The notes: generated by a model from the sequence alone, not told the origin. Shown: positions 43,514 to 52,286, numbered from the stretch's first letter. The stretch: DNA of 64,000 nucleotides from an uncultured Flavobacteriales bacterium (GCA_946482515.1 CAMLRS010000005.1:124001-188000); one strand, 5' to 3'. Numbers and translations: made by a program.

Positions 43514-43873
43514 TTAGATCAGGTTTTTGTTTCTATTGATCAATCCCAAAAGCATTCTGAATACGGATTCAAGTGTCTGATCCAACTTGTGGTATTCTGT
43601 TGAATTGATCATTTTTAACTCTTTACAAAGCAGGATCAATGTGTCCAGCTCACTTGCCGATCCTAATGCAATATAAAGGAACTGAATAAATTCTTTTTTC
43701 GATTTTCGGGCCGCTCCTTCTGAAATATTTAATGGAATAGAAACGGAAGCTCTACGAATTTGTGAAGTCAATCCGAACTTTTCATCGGAGGGGAAAGCAT
43801 TAGATACTGTATAAATGTCTTTGACCAATTGAAAGCTTTGTTTCCAAACCTGTAATTGCTGATGAGGTTTCAT
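43514..43873 (-). CDS. Four-helix-bundle protein, S23/IVP family
   Basis: A 119-aa protein of the 23S rRNA-intervening-sequence (S23, four helix bundle) family: LQVWKQSFQLVKDIY, FGLTSQIRRASVSIPLNISEGAARKS, EFIQFLYIALGSASELDTLI. These are found inside rRNA insertions in some bacteria, but in Bacteroidota they are also common as stand-alone genes; here no rRNA is near. The conserved surface is thought to bind nucleic acid. The function is unknown. Confidence 0.85.
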   Translation of the reverse strand: MKPHQQLQVWKQSFQLVKDIYTVSNAFPSDEKFGLTSQIRRASVSIPLNISEGAARKSKKEFIQFLYIALGSASELDTLILLCKELKMINSTEYHKLDQTLESVFRMLLGLINRNKNLI

Positions 43874-43931
43874 ATGTGAATAATGTTTCTATTGAATATA
43901 CACATTCCCAGTGAATTATTCAACATCCTTG

Positions 43932-43957
43932 TACCCTATTTCCTATTCCCTTAATCC
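43932..43957. repeat. AGGGAATAGGGAA repeat, right inverted copy
   Basis: CCCTATTTCCTATTCCCTTA faces the copy at 43469-43501. Together they flank the four-helix-bundle gene. Confidence 0.5.
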
Positions 43958-46030
43958 CTAAAAAGAAACCCGAAACTGCACCGTTATATCCGACTTCTGC
44001 GATCCCGCAATTTCTTCCGGGCCTGAGCTCAGGCTCTTTCGGTTGTTGTAAAGGAAAGTTCCGTAACGAACCCATAAATCACAGGAACGAAGGAAGCTGA
44101 AGCGGAGCAGGATGTATGCTCGTGAACCCTGGTAGTAATAAGCCGGAACGGAAAAGACATACAAGGCATTGTTCTCGAAGGTGTAAATGCGCGTGTCATA
44201 GCTGTCGGTGTCGAAAAGGGCGTAACGTAACGAAAGATCCATCGGGAAGTTTTTCGGGCGGAAAACGAGATCCTGCGTGAAGATCCAGCCGTCTTCCATG
44301 GTGTTGCTAAGACGATTAATAGTCACGTATTCGATACGGCTTTTGATGGAAATCGCTTCGCTGACTTTGTAGCTGAGATTCAGTCGGTAATTGCGCTGGA
44401 GAATGTCATCGATTGCCGTAACGGTTCCGTCGTTGTCGCGGCTGTTTTTCTGACGTACCTGCTGACGGAAACGACCGTAGAGCTCCAGTTCTTTCGTGGG
44501 ACGATAAATCGGTTGAAACAGAAACTCGTAGCCTTTCGAAGGTGCGTCGACCTGGTATTTGAGCCACGGGAAGCGAAAGAAATCGGCGTACGTATTGATC
44601 GACCAAGCGCTTGACAAGCGTACTTTCCAGCCGGCAAAGAGCCCGCGTTCGTTTTGTGTGTTGCTGCCTTCCGAAAAACCGTTGTTGTAGAACGTGTAGT
44701 AATCCTTCGGGTAGTCGCGCCAGATCAGCGAGAACGAGACGCGCGGATCGAGCATCGCCATTAATCCATGCAATTGCGCTGTGGCTTGCGAATGCGAGCT
44801 CCAGGAAACTTCGCCGAACAGGTTGACATTCCGGAAAACATAACTGTAATCGCCACTGATACCGGTGGTTTGGTTCCCACGGAATGCGTAGAGATTATAT
44901 GGAATGGTATCTTTTACTATAGGCGAGCTGTAAGACTGGTTCACGCATGCAATTCCGGTATTGAATCGCGGAGCTGTGTAGTGCAAATAACCGCCTGTGA
45001 CCTGCTCACTGAGCTGATTTTTCTTCGCAATTTCCCGCGATGTACGATGCAATCCCGACAAATCAATCGTCGTTACAAATTCCAGGTCGTCTGAAAGCGA
45101 ATCGGCGATTCCGGCGCCATCAATGCGTTTGCGCGAGTAGAAAGTCAACAGGGAAAAACTTTTGTAGCCAACCACCGCAGCAGCACCGCGAAAGAAGCGG
45201 TTTTCATCCACAGAAGTGTAAGGTCGAAGCAGCGAAGCCGTTTTCTTCGAAGCAAAAATATCGGCTGTTTTTCCAAATGCATAGCCCGACCACACGTTCA
45301 GTCCTTGGCCGATCTGCACAAGAAAATCGCCAACGGCCGCCGAGCGGATGTATTTCCCACCTTTGAAGAACGCATGACCGGAATAGAAATCGAATCCGTT
45401 CGACTGACTTCCTCTGAAGAATTGTTCACCCGGATCTTTTTCGGCCGTAAAACCTATGCTGATGTTGGTCCGGTAGCTGTAGCGAAAACGCGTGTAGTAG
45501 CGATCTTCGTTGCCGTAGTAATAGCTGCCCGATTGCGCTTTGATCGAATCCGGTACATCCGCGTAACCGGCTTTTGATTCCGGAACGCGTTGATAGCGCA
45601 TATACCACTCAAAAGTTCCCTGTTCGATGGCTTCTTTGAATGTTATGTGCAGCTGATCGAGCTTATCATCGACGCGCACAAACGGCAGCACCAGCTGAAT
45701 GGTCTGCATATCCCAGTATTTAAGCGATTGCAGCTCGTAAATACTGATCAGCTTGCCAAATTGCCGGATGTGAAGCTGAAGATCGGTGATTTGAACGTCG
45801 GTCAGCAGTCCAAGTGAACGCAGGGTTTCTGCATCGGCGCCGTTGAGGTTGATAGGATGGTCGAAATAGTAATTGAGCTGATCGAAAAGATTGGTCAGAT
45901 CGAGCTCTTCGCTTTCAGATTGCTCCGAAATGAATTCAATCCGTTGCTGGATAATTTCACTTCGTTCCTGGGCATGCAGGCGCATACCAAAGCAAAACAA
46001 TCCGATCAGCAGGAGCTTATTCCGCAGCAT
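43958..46030 (-). CDS. Outer-membrane protein with helix-hairpin-helix and beta-barrel
   Basis: A 690-aa protein. The signal peptide MLRNKLLLIGLFCFGMRLHAQ is followed by a helix-hairpin-helix/ComEA-like segment (NLNGADAETLRSLGLLTDVQITDLQ, then GKLISIYELQSLK) and then a long series of beta-strands with alternating aromatic residues. It ends VRVSF-like as QFRVSF, a typical outer-membrane barrel ending. The family occurs widely in Bacteroidota with unknown function; the helical part may be periplasmic. Its start overlaps the end of the next upstream gene by 14 bp. Confidence 0.8.
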   Translation of the reverse strand: MLRNKLLLIGLFCFGMRLHAQERSEIIQQRIEFISEQSESEELDLTNLFDQLNYYFDHPINLNGADAETLRSLGLLTDVQITDLQLHIRQFGKLISIYELQSLKYWDMQTIQLVLPFVRVDDKLDQLHITFKEAIEQGTFEWYMRYQRVPESKAGYADVPDSIKAQSGSYYYGNEDRYYTRFRYSYRTNISIGFTAEKDPGEQFFRGSQSNGFDFYSGHAFFKGGKYIRSAAVGDFLVQIGQGLNVWSGYAFGKTADIFASKKTASLLRPYTSVDENRFFRGAAAVVGYKSFSLLTFYSRKRIDGAGIADSLSDDLEFVTTIDLSGLHRTSREIAKKNQLSEQVTGGYLHYTAPRFNTGIACVNQSYSSPIVKDTIPYNLYAFRGNQTTGISGDYSYVFRNVNLFGEVSWSSHSQATAQLHGLMAMLDPRVSFSLIWRDYPKDYYTFYNNGFSEGSNTQNERGLFAGWKVRLSSAWSINTYADFFRFPWLKYQVDAPSKGYEFLFQPIYRPTKELELYGRFRQQVRQKNSRDNDGTVTAIDDILQRNYRLNLSYKVSEAISIKSRIEYVTINRLSNTMEDGWIFTQDLVFRPKNFPMDLSLRYALFDTDSYDTRIYTFENNALYVFSVPAYYYQGSRAYILLRFSFLRSCDLWVRYGTFLYNNRKSLSSGPEEIAGSQKSDITVQFRVSF

Positions 46031-46844
46031 GACCTTGTACCTGGTAGGTGAAACCTATGTTCGGTGTCCAGCCAAGAACCGGATGATAGGCCGTTCCGGC
46101 ATCAATGAAAAAGCCGTTCTTGCGATAACCCATCCCGAATGCGAATTCAGCCGGGCCTGAATGAGCACCGAAACGTAGTACGAATGATTCCACAGGCAGA
46201 TATTCGATACCGCCTTTAAAAGAAACAGGATAAATCACTTGTTTTTCCAATTCCATCGTGACGGCAATTTTCGATGCAGGCTGGTAACGCGCTCCCATGC
46301 GCAAAACCGTTGTGAAACGCTCCGGTTCGGATGCCACGATCTTTTGTCGGCCAATGTTCATCGCACTCACGCCGAATTTCCATTTTTTCGACAGCACGGC
46401 AAGTAATCCGGCTTCGAGTGTAGCGTTGGTGGTCGAACCGTAATTGCCGCTGAACGCCAGGTTTTGCATGTTGATCTGTACACCGGCAAAGAGCTTTTCA
46501 CTCAGGCCCATACTATAGCCCAGTCCTGCGCGGGTATTTCGATAATGTTCGTAACCATAGAATTGTCCGCCGACCGAAAGCACGCCTTTTTTGATCGGCA
46601 GCGCGACAGCTATTCCCTGCGTTTGTAATTCTCGTGCAAGAAAACGCGCTTCGTAGTAAGCACCTGCGCTAAAAGATTTGAGCGTGCCCAAAGCTCCCGG
46701 ATTGTGATGATAAGCCCAGGTGTCTTCCAGGCAAACTGCTGTTCCGGCGAGTGATGAAGCTCTCGATCCGACAGATGTCCAGCCTTGTGCAAATGTGATC
46801 CCGGAAATAAAGTAAGTGAATAAGAGTGGTAGTTGTTTCAGCAT
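46017..46844 (-). CDS. PorV/PorQ-like outer-membrane barrel
   Basis: A 275-aa protein with signal peptide (MLKQLPLLFTYFISGITFAQ) and FadL-type barrel features of the PorV/PorQ family: GSRASSLAGTAVCLEDTWAYHHNPGALG near the start, then alternating strands to the C-terminus. PorV shuttles T9SS substrates on the outer membrane and PorQ works with PorZ; which one this resembles cannot be settled, and a general transport barrel is possible. The genes on either side also code for envelope proteins. Confidence 0.7.
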   Translation of the reverse strand: MLKQLPLLFTYFISGITFAQGWTSVGSRASSLAGTAVCLEDTWAYHHNPGALGTLKSFSAGAYYEARFLARELQTQGIAVALPIKKGVLSVGGQFYGYEHYRNTRAGLGYSMGLSEKLFAGVQINMQNLAFSGNYGSTTNATLEAGLLAVLSKKWKFGVSAMNIGRQKIVASEPERFTTVLRMGARYQPASKIAVTMELEKQVIYPVSFKGGIEYLPVESFVLRFGAHSGPAEFAFGMGYRKNGFFIDAGTAYHPVLGWTPNIGFTYQVQGHAAE

Positions 46845-46856
46845 AGTGGTCGGATG

Positions 46857-47309
46857 TTAAAAAAGCCGTTTAAATCCGGTAATCTGTTTATCAAAGTAAT
46901 CTTCGTTCCGTATAAAAAACCAGTTGTCGCCGCCGTCATCTGATATGGCAAACAGCACATAACGCGGATTGATCTCCGCCATTTCGTTGTAATATTCCAC
47001 TTCGTATTTCCGGTGAAGGACCTTTCCTTTTTCACGCATTTCGCGGTAAGTGGGGTTGCTGAAATACGTTTTTCCTAACGTATCATAATCTTTGAAATGC
47101 CCTATCAGCGCGGAATCTCCCATGCTATTATAGTGTTTCACAACGGCCGGATGTGTCAGACCAATCACTTCGAGCAAACGCTCCTGGTTATGCGATGCAA
47201 TGTATTTTCCCAACTGGCTGTTGAGGTGTTCTTCCTGTTTGGCTGAAAGAGTGCAGGCAGCAGTGAAAAGAAGGAGCGCTGCAAAAAGGAAAAAACGGGT
47301 TGGCTTCAT
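46857..47309 (-). CDS. Lipoprotein of unknown function
   Basis: A 150-aa protein with lipoprotein signal MKPTRFFLFAALLLFTAAC (C19). The mature domain is helical then beta-rich, with YEVEYYNEMAEINPRYVLFAISDDGGDNWFFI near the end, of the SnoaL/NTF2-like size; I do not claim that fold. Twelve nucleotides separate it from the PorV/PorQ-like gene, so the three envelope genes may share a transcript. Confidence 0.65.
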   Translation of the reverse strand: MKPTRFFLFAALLLFTAACTLSAKQEEHLNSQLGKYIASHNQERLLEVIGLTHPAVVKHYNSMGDSALIGHFKDYDTLGKTYFSNPTYREMREKGKVLHRKYEVEYYNEMAEINPRYVLFAISDDGGDNWFFIRNEDYFDKQITGFKRLF

Positions 47310-47346
47310 GCGGTTTGTGTGCTTACTGGTCGACCGAAAATAATGC

Positions 47347-47354
47347 TATTTTTG
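47347..47354 (+). promoter_or_regulatory. -7 element (TATTTTTG)
   Basis: Perfect TAnnTTTG, 16 nt before the ATG at 47371. Confidence 0.55.
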
Positions 47355-47370
47355 ATAAAAACGGACAACT

Positions 47371-48483
47371 ATGAGACACAACTACCTTGCTATTACGTTT
47401 TTATTCTCTCTTTTTTCTTCTTTCTGTTTCAGTCAGCTCACGAATGAATCCATGATGATCGGGGCGACCAATCGTACGTACAAGCAATACCTGCCGGCTG
47501 GGTTTGACCCGGACAATGAACAGGTTTCGGTGCTGGTGATTTTGCACGGATTGGGCGGATCGAGCTCAGATATGGTCGCTGCTGGCTTCAACTACATTGC
47601 CGATACGGCGCGTGTGATTGCACTTTATCCGCAGGGATTGGTGAACGGCTGGGGGCAGAATTCGTGGAACAACGGAACAATCCTGAGCAGCACAGCCGAC
47701 GATGTCGGTTTTTTCAATGCCCTGCTCGATGAAATGCTCAGCGAATACAACGTCGACCCATCGCGCATCTATTTTACCGGATTTTCTATGGGGTCGATCA
47801 TGTCGTACCATGTGGCCTGTGAAATGAACGGACGTGTAGCGGCGATTGGCTGTATGGCCGGAACGATGTCGACATCCGATATTCAGAACTGCAATCCGGA
47901 TTATGCCACGCCTGTCATTCATTTGCACGGCACAGCCGACGGAACGGTTCCTTACAACGGAAGCGCATTGCCGTCATTGAGCCTGGTTCCCGAGACGATG
48001 AATTTCTGGAAAGCGGTTCATACCTGCGACGCTACTGCCGACTCACTGCGATTGCCGGATACGGCCAGCGACAATATTACGGTCGATCGTTTTCGCTACG
48101 ACAATTGCGAGCCGAATGCTTCGCTGGAATTGTGGCGTTTCAACGGAGCTGATCACATTTACCTGTATCAGCCGGTGAACGATATCACGGAAATGATCGA
48201 AGTGTGGCTCTTTCTGAACCGCTGGCAGCACCCGGATCCGGACATGCTGAGCGTTGGCTCGCTGAAAGAAGGACAGCTTACCATCTCACCGAATCCGTCG
48301 AATGGTGTGTTCAAAATCGAGCTTCCGGCATCAGCTGATTTTACAATCCATACAATGAACGGAACACTGGTACAAACCGGAACGCTGGACAAGGGAACGC
48401 AGCAGGTGGACCTTTCCGGTCAGCCGCAGGGCATCTATTTATTTACAGTAGGAGAAACGGTTTACAAGCTCGCTAAGCAGTGA
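47371..48483 (+). CDS. T9SS-secreted esterase (LpqC/PHB-depolymerase type)
   Basis: A 370-aa exported alpha/beta-hydrolase. Signal peptide 1-21 (ending CFSQ), then the hydrolase core: VLVILHGLGGSS (oxyanion hole), GFSMGS (nucleophile Ser in G-x-S-x-G, residue about 145) and HGTADGTVP with the Asp and a later His in FNGADHIYLY. The final 75 residues are a T9SS sorting domain (ISPNPSNGVFKIELP ... QPQGIYLFTV). Members cleave feruloyl, acetyl-xylan or polyhydroxybutyrate esters; the substrate is unknown. Confidence 0.87.
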   Translation: MRHNYLAITFLFSLFSSFCFSQLTNESMMIGATNRTYKQYLPAGFDPDNEQVSVLVILHGLGGSSSDMVAAGFNYIADTARVIALYPQGLVNGWGQNSWNNGTILSSTADDVGFFNALLDEMLSEYNVDPSRIYFTGFSMGSIMSYHVACEMNGRVAAIGCMAGTMSTSDIQNCNPDYATPVIHLHGTADGTVPYNGSALPSLSLVPETMNFWKAVHTCDATADSLRLPDTASDNITVDRFRYDNCEPNASLELWRFNGADHIYLYQPVNDITEMIEVWLFLNRWQHPDPDMLSVGSLKEGQLTISPNPSNGVFKIELPASADFTIHTMNGTLVQTGTLDKGTQQVDLSGQPQGIYLFTVGETVYKLAKQ

Positions 48484-48556
48484 TGTTAGATTTTGAATGC
48501 TGAATGTTTGATTAGCTACAAGTCATCAAACATCCAAAATCAAGCATCAAAAATCA
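48484..48556. repeat. Inverted repeat between convergent genes
   Basis: GATTTTGAATGCTGAATGTTTGATT and ATCAAACATCCAAAATCAAG are imperfect inverses. They share the GATGTTTGATTTTGGATG word with 16091-16368 and 56977-57046. The repeat extends into the 3' end of the next gene and may terminate both. Confidence 0.5.
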
Positions 48557-48764
48557 TTTTGATTTCTTCGTCGGACATTTTCCGGAAGCTCCATTGTTGC
48601 TGGAGCATATCCTGTATACGGATGATTTCCGGGTATTGAACCGCTTGTACTTCATGCGTGACCCAAACTCCGTTGAGCTGGTATTTCTCAATGAATGAGC
48701 GTTCACCGGTAATCTTGTAGAACCGGTCGAAGCCGGCTATTTTGCGGTATTGGGGGAATTCCAT
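48540..48764 (-). CDS. Small conserved hypothetical protein
   Basis: A 74-aa soluble protein starting MEFPQYRKIAGFDRFYKI. It has a compact alpha-beta look and ends in a short helix. The longer start at 48791 lies in a copy of the CCACAAAGGAGCAAAG repeat, so 48764 is preferred. No family recognised. Confidence 0.55.
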   Translation of the reverse strand: MEFPQYRKIAGFDRFYKITGERSFIEKYQLNGVWVTHEVQAVQYPEIIRIQDMLQQQWSFRKMSDEEIKMIFDA

Positions 48765-48775
48765 GACAATTGTTT

Positions 48776-48796
48776 CGCCACAAAGGAGCAAAGAAT
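48776..48796. repeat. Copy of the CACAAAGGAGCAAAG repeat end
   Basis: CGCCACAAAGGAGCAAAGAA matches the inverted ends of the unit at 181-403 with one base change. Confidence 0.55.
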
Positions 48797-48875
48797 ACTT
48801 GACAAATCGTACTGTTTAAGGCAGCAAAGGGTTCGCGGTTTTCCACTTTTTGGGAAAGCCGGATAAGTACACAAC

Positions 48876-48909
48876 AAAAAAAGCCCTCCGCATGGCGGAA
48901 GGCTTTTTT
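48876..48909 (-). terminator. Terminator of the OmpA-family gene
   Basis: AAAAAAGCC, TCCGC, AT and GCGGA, GGCTTTTTT form a strong hairpin with runs of A and T on both sides, so it works in both directions. Confidence 0.8.
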
Positions 48910-48926
48910 ATCGAATAGTCTTATGA

Positions 48927-50099
48927 TTAATTCACAACGATTTGTACACGACGGTTTTTCGCCATCTTCAGATCGTCCTCATCCTGTTCGTTGATTTCCG
49001 GATTGCTGACCGTATTGCCTTTCGGTGAGCCGGTGATGCGGGATTCCTCAACTCCTTTGCTCACGAGGTAAGCTTTCACAGCTGCCACACGTTTTTTATC
49101 CATTTCGGCGTAGATCGGTTTCTTCTCCGCCATTTCATCTTCTTTCGGATCGCTGTGACCGTTCAGTGTGATGCTCAGCGATGGATTGGCTTTCATTTCA
49201 GTCGCTACGAGGTCGAGCGCTGCCATTCCCTGCTGTGTGAGCTTGTCTTTACCGAAAGCGAAGTACAAGCCTTGTGCTTCGATCTTTTGCTTCGGAGACA
49301 TTTTATCGTTCACCACGATCGATTTTTGGTAGATCGTTGTTGAAACATCGCTGGCGTCATCTTCCACACCGCAGTCGCAGGTTTCGCCTTCACCGATCAC
49401 TTTCACGGAAATATCATCCACGAAGTAGTAAGCAGCAACGACTTGTGTTCCTTTGAAGTCGTCCACTTTCTTGTTGCGCTCGTTTTTGGTGTTCTCGTTG
49501 GATGTAAAGTTTCCGATCGTGATGTATTTCTCACCGCCTTCAGCAACGAATGTTCCGCAGATCAGCTCCCAGCCGTACATCGCGTTCACGATCTTGTTTT
49601 TCGGGTGCAGGATCTGTGTTTCGTCGATGATAGAAGACTTGGCATCCGTACCGAATTCTTTCTTTGAAATGTTCATTCCAATCTGATTGCTGGAGTATTT
49701 TGAAGCTTCAGCAAGGCTGACATAAAAGCTCACGCAATATTTCACATCTTTCTTCAAAGGTGTTTTCAGCTTGGCCATTACATAGGTGCGAGCCATCTTA
49801 TCTCCGTACGAGTAAGCCACAAAACCGGCGTAGTTTTCTCCTTCTTTCGGTGCTTCGTCACCGTAAACATTTTTAGGTGCGCCAACTTCCGGGATTTTAG
49901 AGTCCGAAAGGAACAAATCTGCGCGTGCGCCGGTAGGTGATTTCCAGCCTGTAGCGAGATCGATCTGTCCGGTTTTCTTGATTTTTCCTCCGACAGACTC
50001 GAAGCCGCCGTTATCGACCAGGTTTTCTGAATTCTGCGCTGAAGCCATGGCTGGTACTCCGAGCAAGGCAGCAAACAGCAATCCCTGTTTCAGTTTCAT
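48927..50099 (-). CDS. OmpA-family outer-membrane/peptidoglycan-binding protein
   Basis: A 390-aa protein. The signal peptide MKLKQGLLFAALLGVPAMASAQ is followed by a CBM/jelly-roll-like domain (ENLVDNGGFESVGGKIKKT, residues 25-220). A hinge follows, then a C-terminal OmpA-type peptidoglycan-binding domain (YFAFGKDKLTQQGMAALDLVATEM, LNGHSDPKEDE, MAKNRRVQIVV). It anchors the outer membrane to the cell wall. The OmpA loop has an insertion with EEDDLKMAKNRR. The ATG at 50099 is preferred to 50114, which lies inside hemE's stop. Confidence 0.85.
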   Translation of the reverse strand: MKLKQGLLFAALLGVPAMASAQNSENLVDNGGFESVGGKIKKTGQIDLATGWKSPTGARADLFLSDSKIPEVGAPKNVYGDEAPKEGENYAGFVAYSYGDKMARTYVMAKLKTPLKKDVKYCVSFYVSLAEASKYSSNQIGMNISKKEFGTDAKSSIIDETQILHPKNKIVNAMYGWELICGTFVAEGGEKYITIGNFTSNENTKNERNKKVDDFKGTQVVAAYYFVDDISVKVIGEGETCDCGVEDDASDVSTTIYQKSIVVNDKMSPKQKIEAQGLYFAFGKDKLTQQGMAALDLVATEMKANPSLSITLNGHSDPKEDEMAEKKPIYAEMDKKRVAAVKAYLVSKGVEESRITGSPKGNTVSNPEINEQDEDDLKMAKNRRVQIVVN

Positions 50100-50100
50100 A

Positions 50101-51138
50101 CTAGTTGATTTCATAGGATTTTACAGTTTTAATAAACGTTTTTACTTTCTCTGGATCAACATCCGGATAAACGCCGTGTCCTAAATTAACAATATGCCGT
50201 TTATGTTTACCGAACGAATGTAGCATTTTTATTGTTTCCGACTCCACCGTGTTATGCGATCCATACAACACACACGGATCAAGATTTCCCTGTAGTGTAC
50301 GCGAATCGCCAACCAGGGCACGAGCTGCGGCAATATCCATATTCCAGTCAAGCCCAACGGTATTGCAGTCAAGCGCACCGATAGCCGGGATGGAAGTAAT
50401 GGCTCCTTTGGAAAACAGCGTGACCGGCACCTCGTTGATTGCCTCGGCGATCTGCTTCAGGTAGGGAAGGGAGAACGCTGCGTATTGCTCCGTTCCGAGA
50501 ATTCCCGCCCATGAATCGAATACCTGTATCATGCTGGCTCCTGCTTTCACTTGTGCTTTCAAATAGCGAATCGTTACATCTGTGATGTCCTGAAGCAATT
50601 GGTGTGCCAATGTTGGATTTGTCCAGAGAATCCGTCGTGCTTCGCTGAAGGTTTTAGAACCATGTCCTTCAGTGATGTAACAGAATATCGTCCACGGTGC
50701 ACCGGCAAAACCGATCACCGGAACGCGACCGTTTAGTTCTTTTACCGTCAGTTTGATGGCTTCCATTACATAACCCAGACGGTCTTCCACATCGAAATCG
50801 GTTTCGACGCGTTTGGCATCTGCTTCCGAGCGGATGGTATGGTTGAACCACGGACCTTTGGCCTCGATCATTTCGTACGGCACGTTCATTGCTTCCGGGA
50901 TCACCAGGATGTCTGAGAAAATAATGGCGGCGTCTACATCCAGGATATCCACCGGCTGAATGGTCACTTCAGCAGCGTATTCCGGGGTTTCCACCAATTC
51001 CTTGAATCCGGATAATTTGCTCCGCACAGCGCGGTATTCCGGCAAAATTCGTCCTGCCTGGCGCATCAGCCAAACCGGGTAGCGTTCGATCATTTCTCCC
51101 CTGGCAGCACGCAGGATGAGGTCATTCTGTAAATTCAT
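50101..51138 (-). CDS. hemE: Uroporphyrinogen decarboxylase
   Basis: HemE (345 aa) removes four carboxyl groups from uroporphyrinogen III to give coproporphyrinogen III in haem synthesis. The signature [15 protein letters not shown] is at residue 23, [15 protein letters not shown] and the late [12 protein letters not shown] are also typical. The frame reaches a GTG at 51144, but the -7 element TACATTTG ends right beside it, so I use the ATG at 51138, which gives a 5-nt gap as in several other genes of this window. Confidence 0.96.
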   Translation of the reverse strand: MNLQNDLILRAARGEMIERYPVWLMRQAGRILPEYRAVRSKLSGFKELVETPEYAAEVTIQPVDILDVDAAIIFSDILVIPEAMNVPYEMIEAKGPWFNHTIRSEADAKRVETDFDVEDRLGYVMEAIKLTVKELNGRVPVIGFAGAPWTIFCYITEGHGSKTFSEARRILWTNPTLAHQLLQDITDVTIRYLKAQVKAGASMIQVFDSWAGILGTEQYAAFSLPYLKQIAEAINEVPVTLFSKGAITSIPAIGALDCNTVGLDWNMDIAAARALVGDSRTLQGNLDPCVLYGSHNTVESETIKMLHSFGKHKRHIVNLGHGVYPDVDPEKVKTFIKTVKSYEIN

Positions 51139-51143
51139 CGCCA

Positions 51144-51151
51144 CAAATGTA
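51144..51151 (-). promoter_or_regulatory. -7 element (TACATTTG) of hemE
   Basis: Perfect TAnnTTTG on the minus strand, 5 nt before the ATG at 51138. Confidence 0.6.
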
Positions 51152-51240
51152 CGATTTTGAAAAGGGAAATCATTCGGGGTGTGCGGATGGAAACAGAAGA
51201 GACGCGTTTAGAATGCCCAATTTTACTGGAGTACCGAACT

Positions 51241-51285
51241 ATTGCGAAATCTAAAAATCTAAAATTTTCGAAATTTAGATGCGAG
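51241..51285. repeat. AT-rich inverted repeat
   Basis: GAAATCTAAAAATCTAAAAT and TTTCGAAATTTAGATG are imperfect inverses. The repeat covers the point where the DUF5615 remnant ends. Confidence 0.5.
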
Positions 51286-51340
51286 TGCTGAATGAAATTA
51301 TCGCAGTTCGAGGCAGGCATTGATCAAAAAGCAGTTTCAC
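51275..51340 (-). pseudogene. Remnant of a DUF5615 (PIN-like) toxin partner
   Basis: A GTG overlapping the DUF433 stop codon opens a frame reading MKLLFDQCLPR, which is how DUF5615 PIN-like proteins begin. After that the match is lost and the frame stops after 21 residues, inside a repeat. The usual DUF5615 protein is about 110 residues, so the toxin-like partner has been removed and only its first codons remain. Confidence 0.6.
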
Positions 51341-51561
51341 GAAGCGATGCTGATCTTGTGTTCGCGATCTGCGGCATACAAGAGAGCAGCCTTGATGTCT
51401 TCTTCAGTCAATTCGGGAAAATCTTCAATGATATCGGCTATGGTCATTCCGGTAGCGAGCCACCCCAAAATATCAGATACTGTAATGCGCATGCCTCGAA
51501 TGCATGGCTTCCCGAAGCGGACTTCTGGATTGATGGTGATGATTTCCGAATAATGTTTCAT
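51337..51561 (-). CDS. DUF433 antitoxin-like protein
   Basis: A 74-aa DUF433 protein, with the usual NPEVRFGKPCIRGMRITVSDIL and ELTEEDIKAALLYAADRE. DUF433 proteins are usually paired with a DUF5615 PIN-like protein in a presumed toxin-antitoxin pair. Here the partner is reduced to a stub immediately downstream, so the antitoxin is an orphan. There is no clear -7 element upstream. Confidence 0.85.
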   Translation of the reverse strand: MKHYSEIITINPEVRFGKPCIRGMRITVSDILGWLATGMTIADIIEDFPELTEEDIKAALLYAADREHKISIAS

Positions 51562-51607
51562 AGAACGAATGCAATAAACCTCTGAGTTTGAAAAGGCAAT
51601 TTTTCAA

Positions 51608-52282
51608 TCAAGCCCAGCGAATAGGCTTTTTACCCTGCTGTTCCAGGATCTGATTGATCTGCGAAAACGGTTTGCTGCCGAAAAATCCCCGGTGAGCGGA
51701 AAGCGGTGATGGATGCGGTGCTTTCAGAACGTGGTGCTGCTGCGGATTGACGCGCGAGCCTTTTGCCTGTGCCGGCGATCCCCACAAAACGAAAATGATG
51801 CCTTGCTTTTCCTTGTTGATGACATCGATCACGGCGTCGGTGAAGCGTTCCCAGCCTTTTCCGGCGTGACTCTGCGGCTGGCCTTCGCGAACGGTCAGAC
51901 AGCTATTGAGCAATAAAATACCTTGTTCGGCCCAGAAATTCAGATCGCCGTTTTCGGGAGCTTTTATGCCCAGATCGGCTTCCAGTTCTTTGAAAATATT
52001 CTGCAGGCTTTTTGGCAACGGACGAACATGGGCATCGCAGCTGAAGCACAGTCCATGTGCATGGCCGCGTGTAGGATACGGATCCTGGCCTAGGATGACT
52101 ACTTTCAACTGATCGAACGGACAAGCCTCAAACGCCCTGAAAATCTGCGATCCTTTCGGGAAAATGGCATTCGGATGTGCCTGGTATTCCTTCCGGACAA
52201 ACTCCGTTAGTGCGCGAAAATAATCCTGGCTGAATTCGTTTTGGAGCTGTTCTTTCCAGCTTGCTTCGATCTGAACGTTCAT
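51608..52282 (-). CDS. ung: Uracil-DNA glycosylase, family 1
   Basis: Ung (224 aa) removes uracil from DNA by breaking the N-glycosidic bond. The catalytic motif reads GQDPYPTRGHAHGLCFS at residues 65-81, with Asp67 as the water-activating base; the His of the common GQDPYH is Pro here. The second catalytic motif HPSPLSAHRGFFG, with the transition-state His, is intact. A -7 element stands 4 nt before the ATG. Confidence 0.95.
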   Translation of the reverse strand: MNVQIEASWKEQLQNEFSQDYFRALTEFVRKEYQAHPNAIFPKGSQIFRAFEACPFDQLKVVILGQDPYPTRGHAHGLCFSCDAHVRPLPKSLQNIFKELEADLGIKAPENGDLNFWAEQGILLLNSCLTVREGQPQSHAGKGWERFTDAVIDVINKEKQGIIFVLWGSPAQAKGSRVNPQQHHVLKAPHPSPLSAHRGFFGSKPFSQINQILEQQGKKPIRWA

Positions 52283-52286
52283 AGGA

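Noticed and set aside
43469..43960. Possible CRISPR array from repeated GGGAATAGGGAA words
   Set aside because: Only two to four short copies, inverted rather than direct, with no regular spacers and no cas genes nearby.
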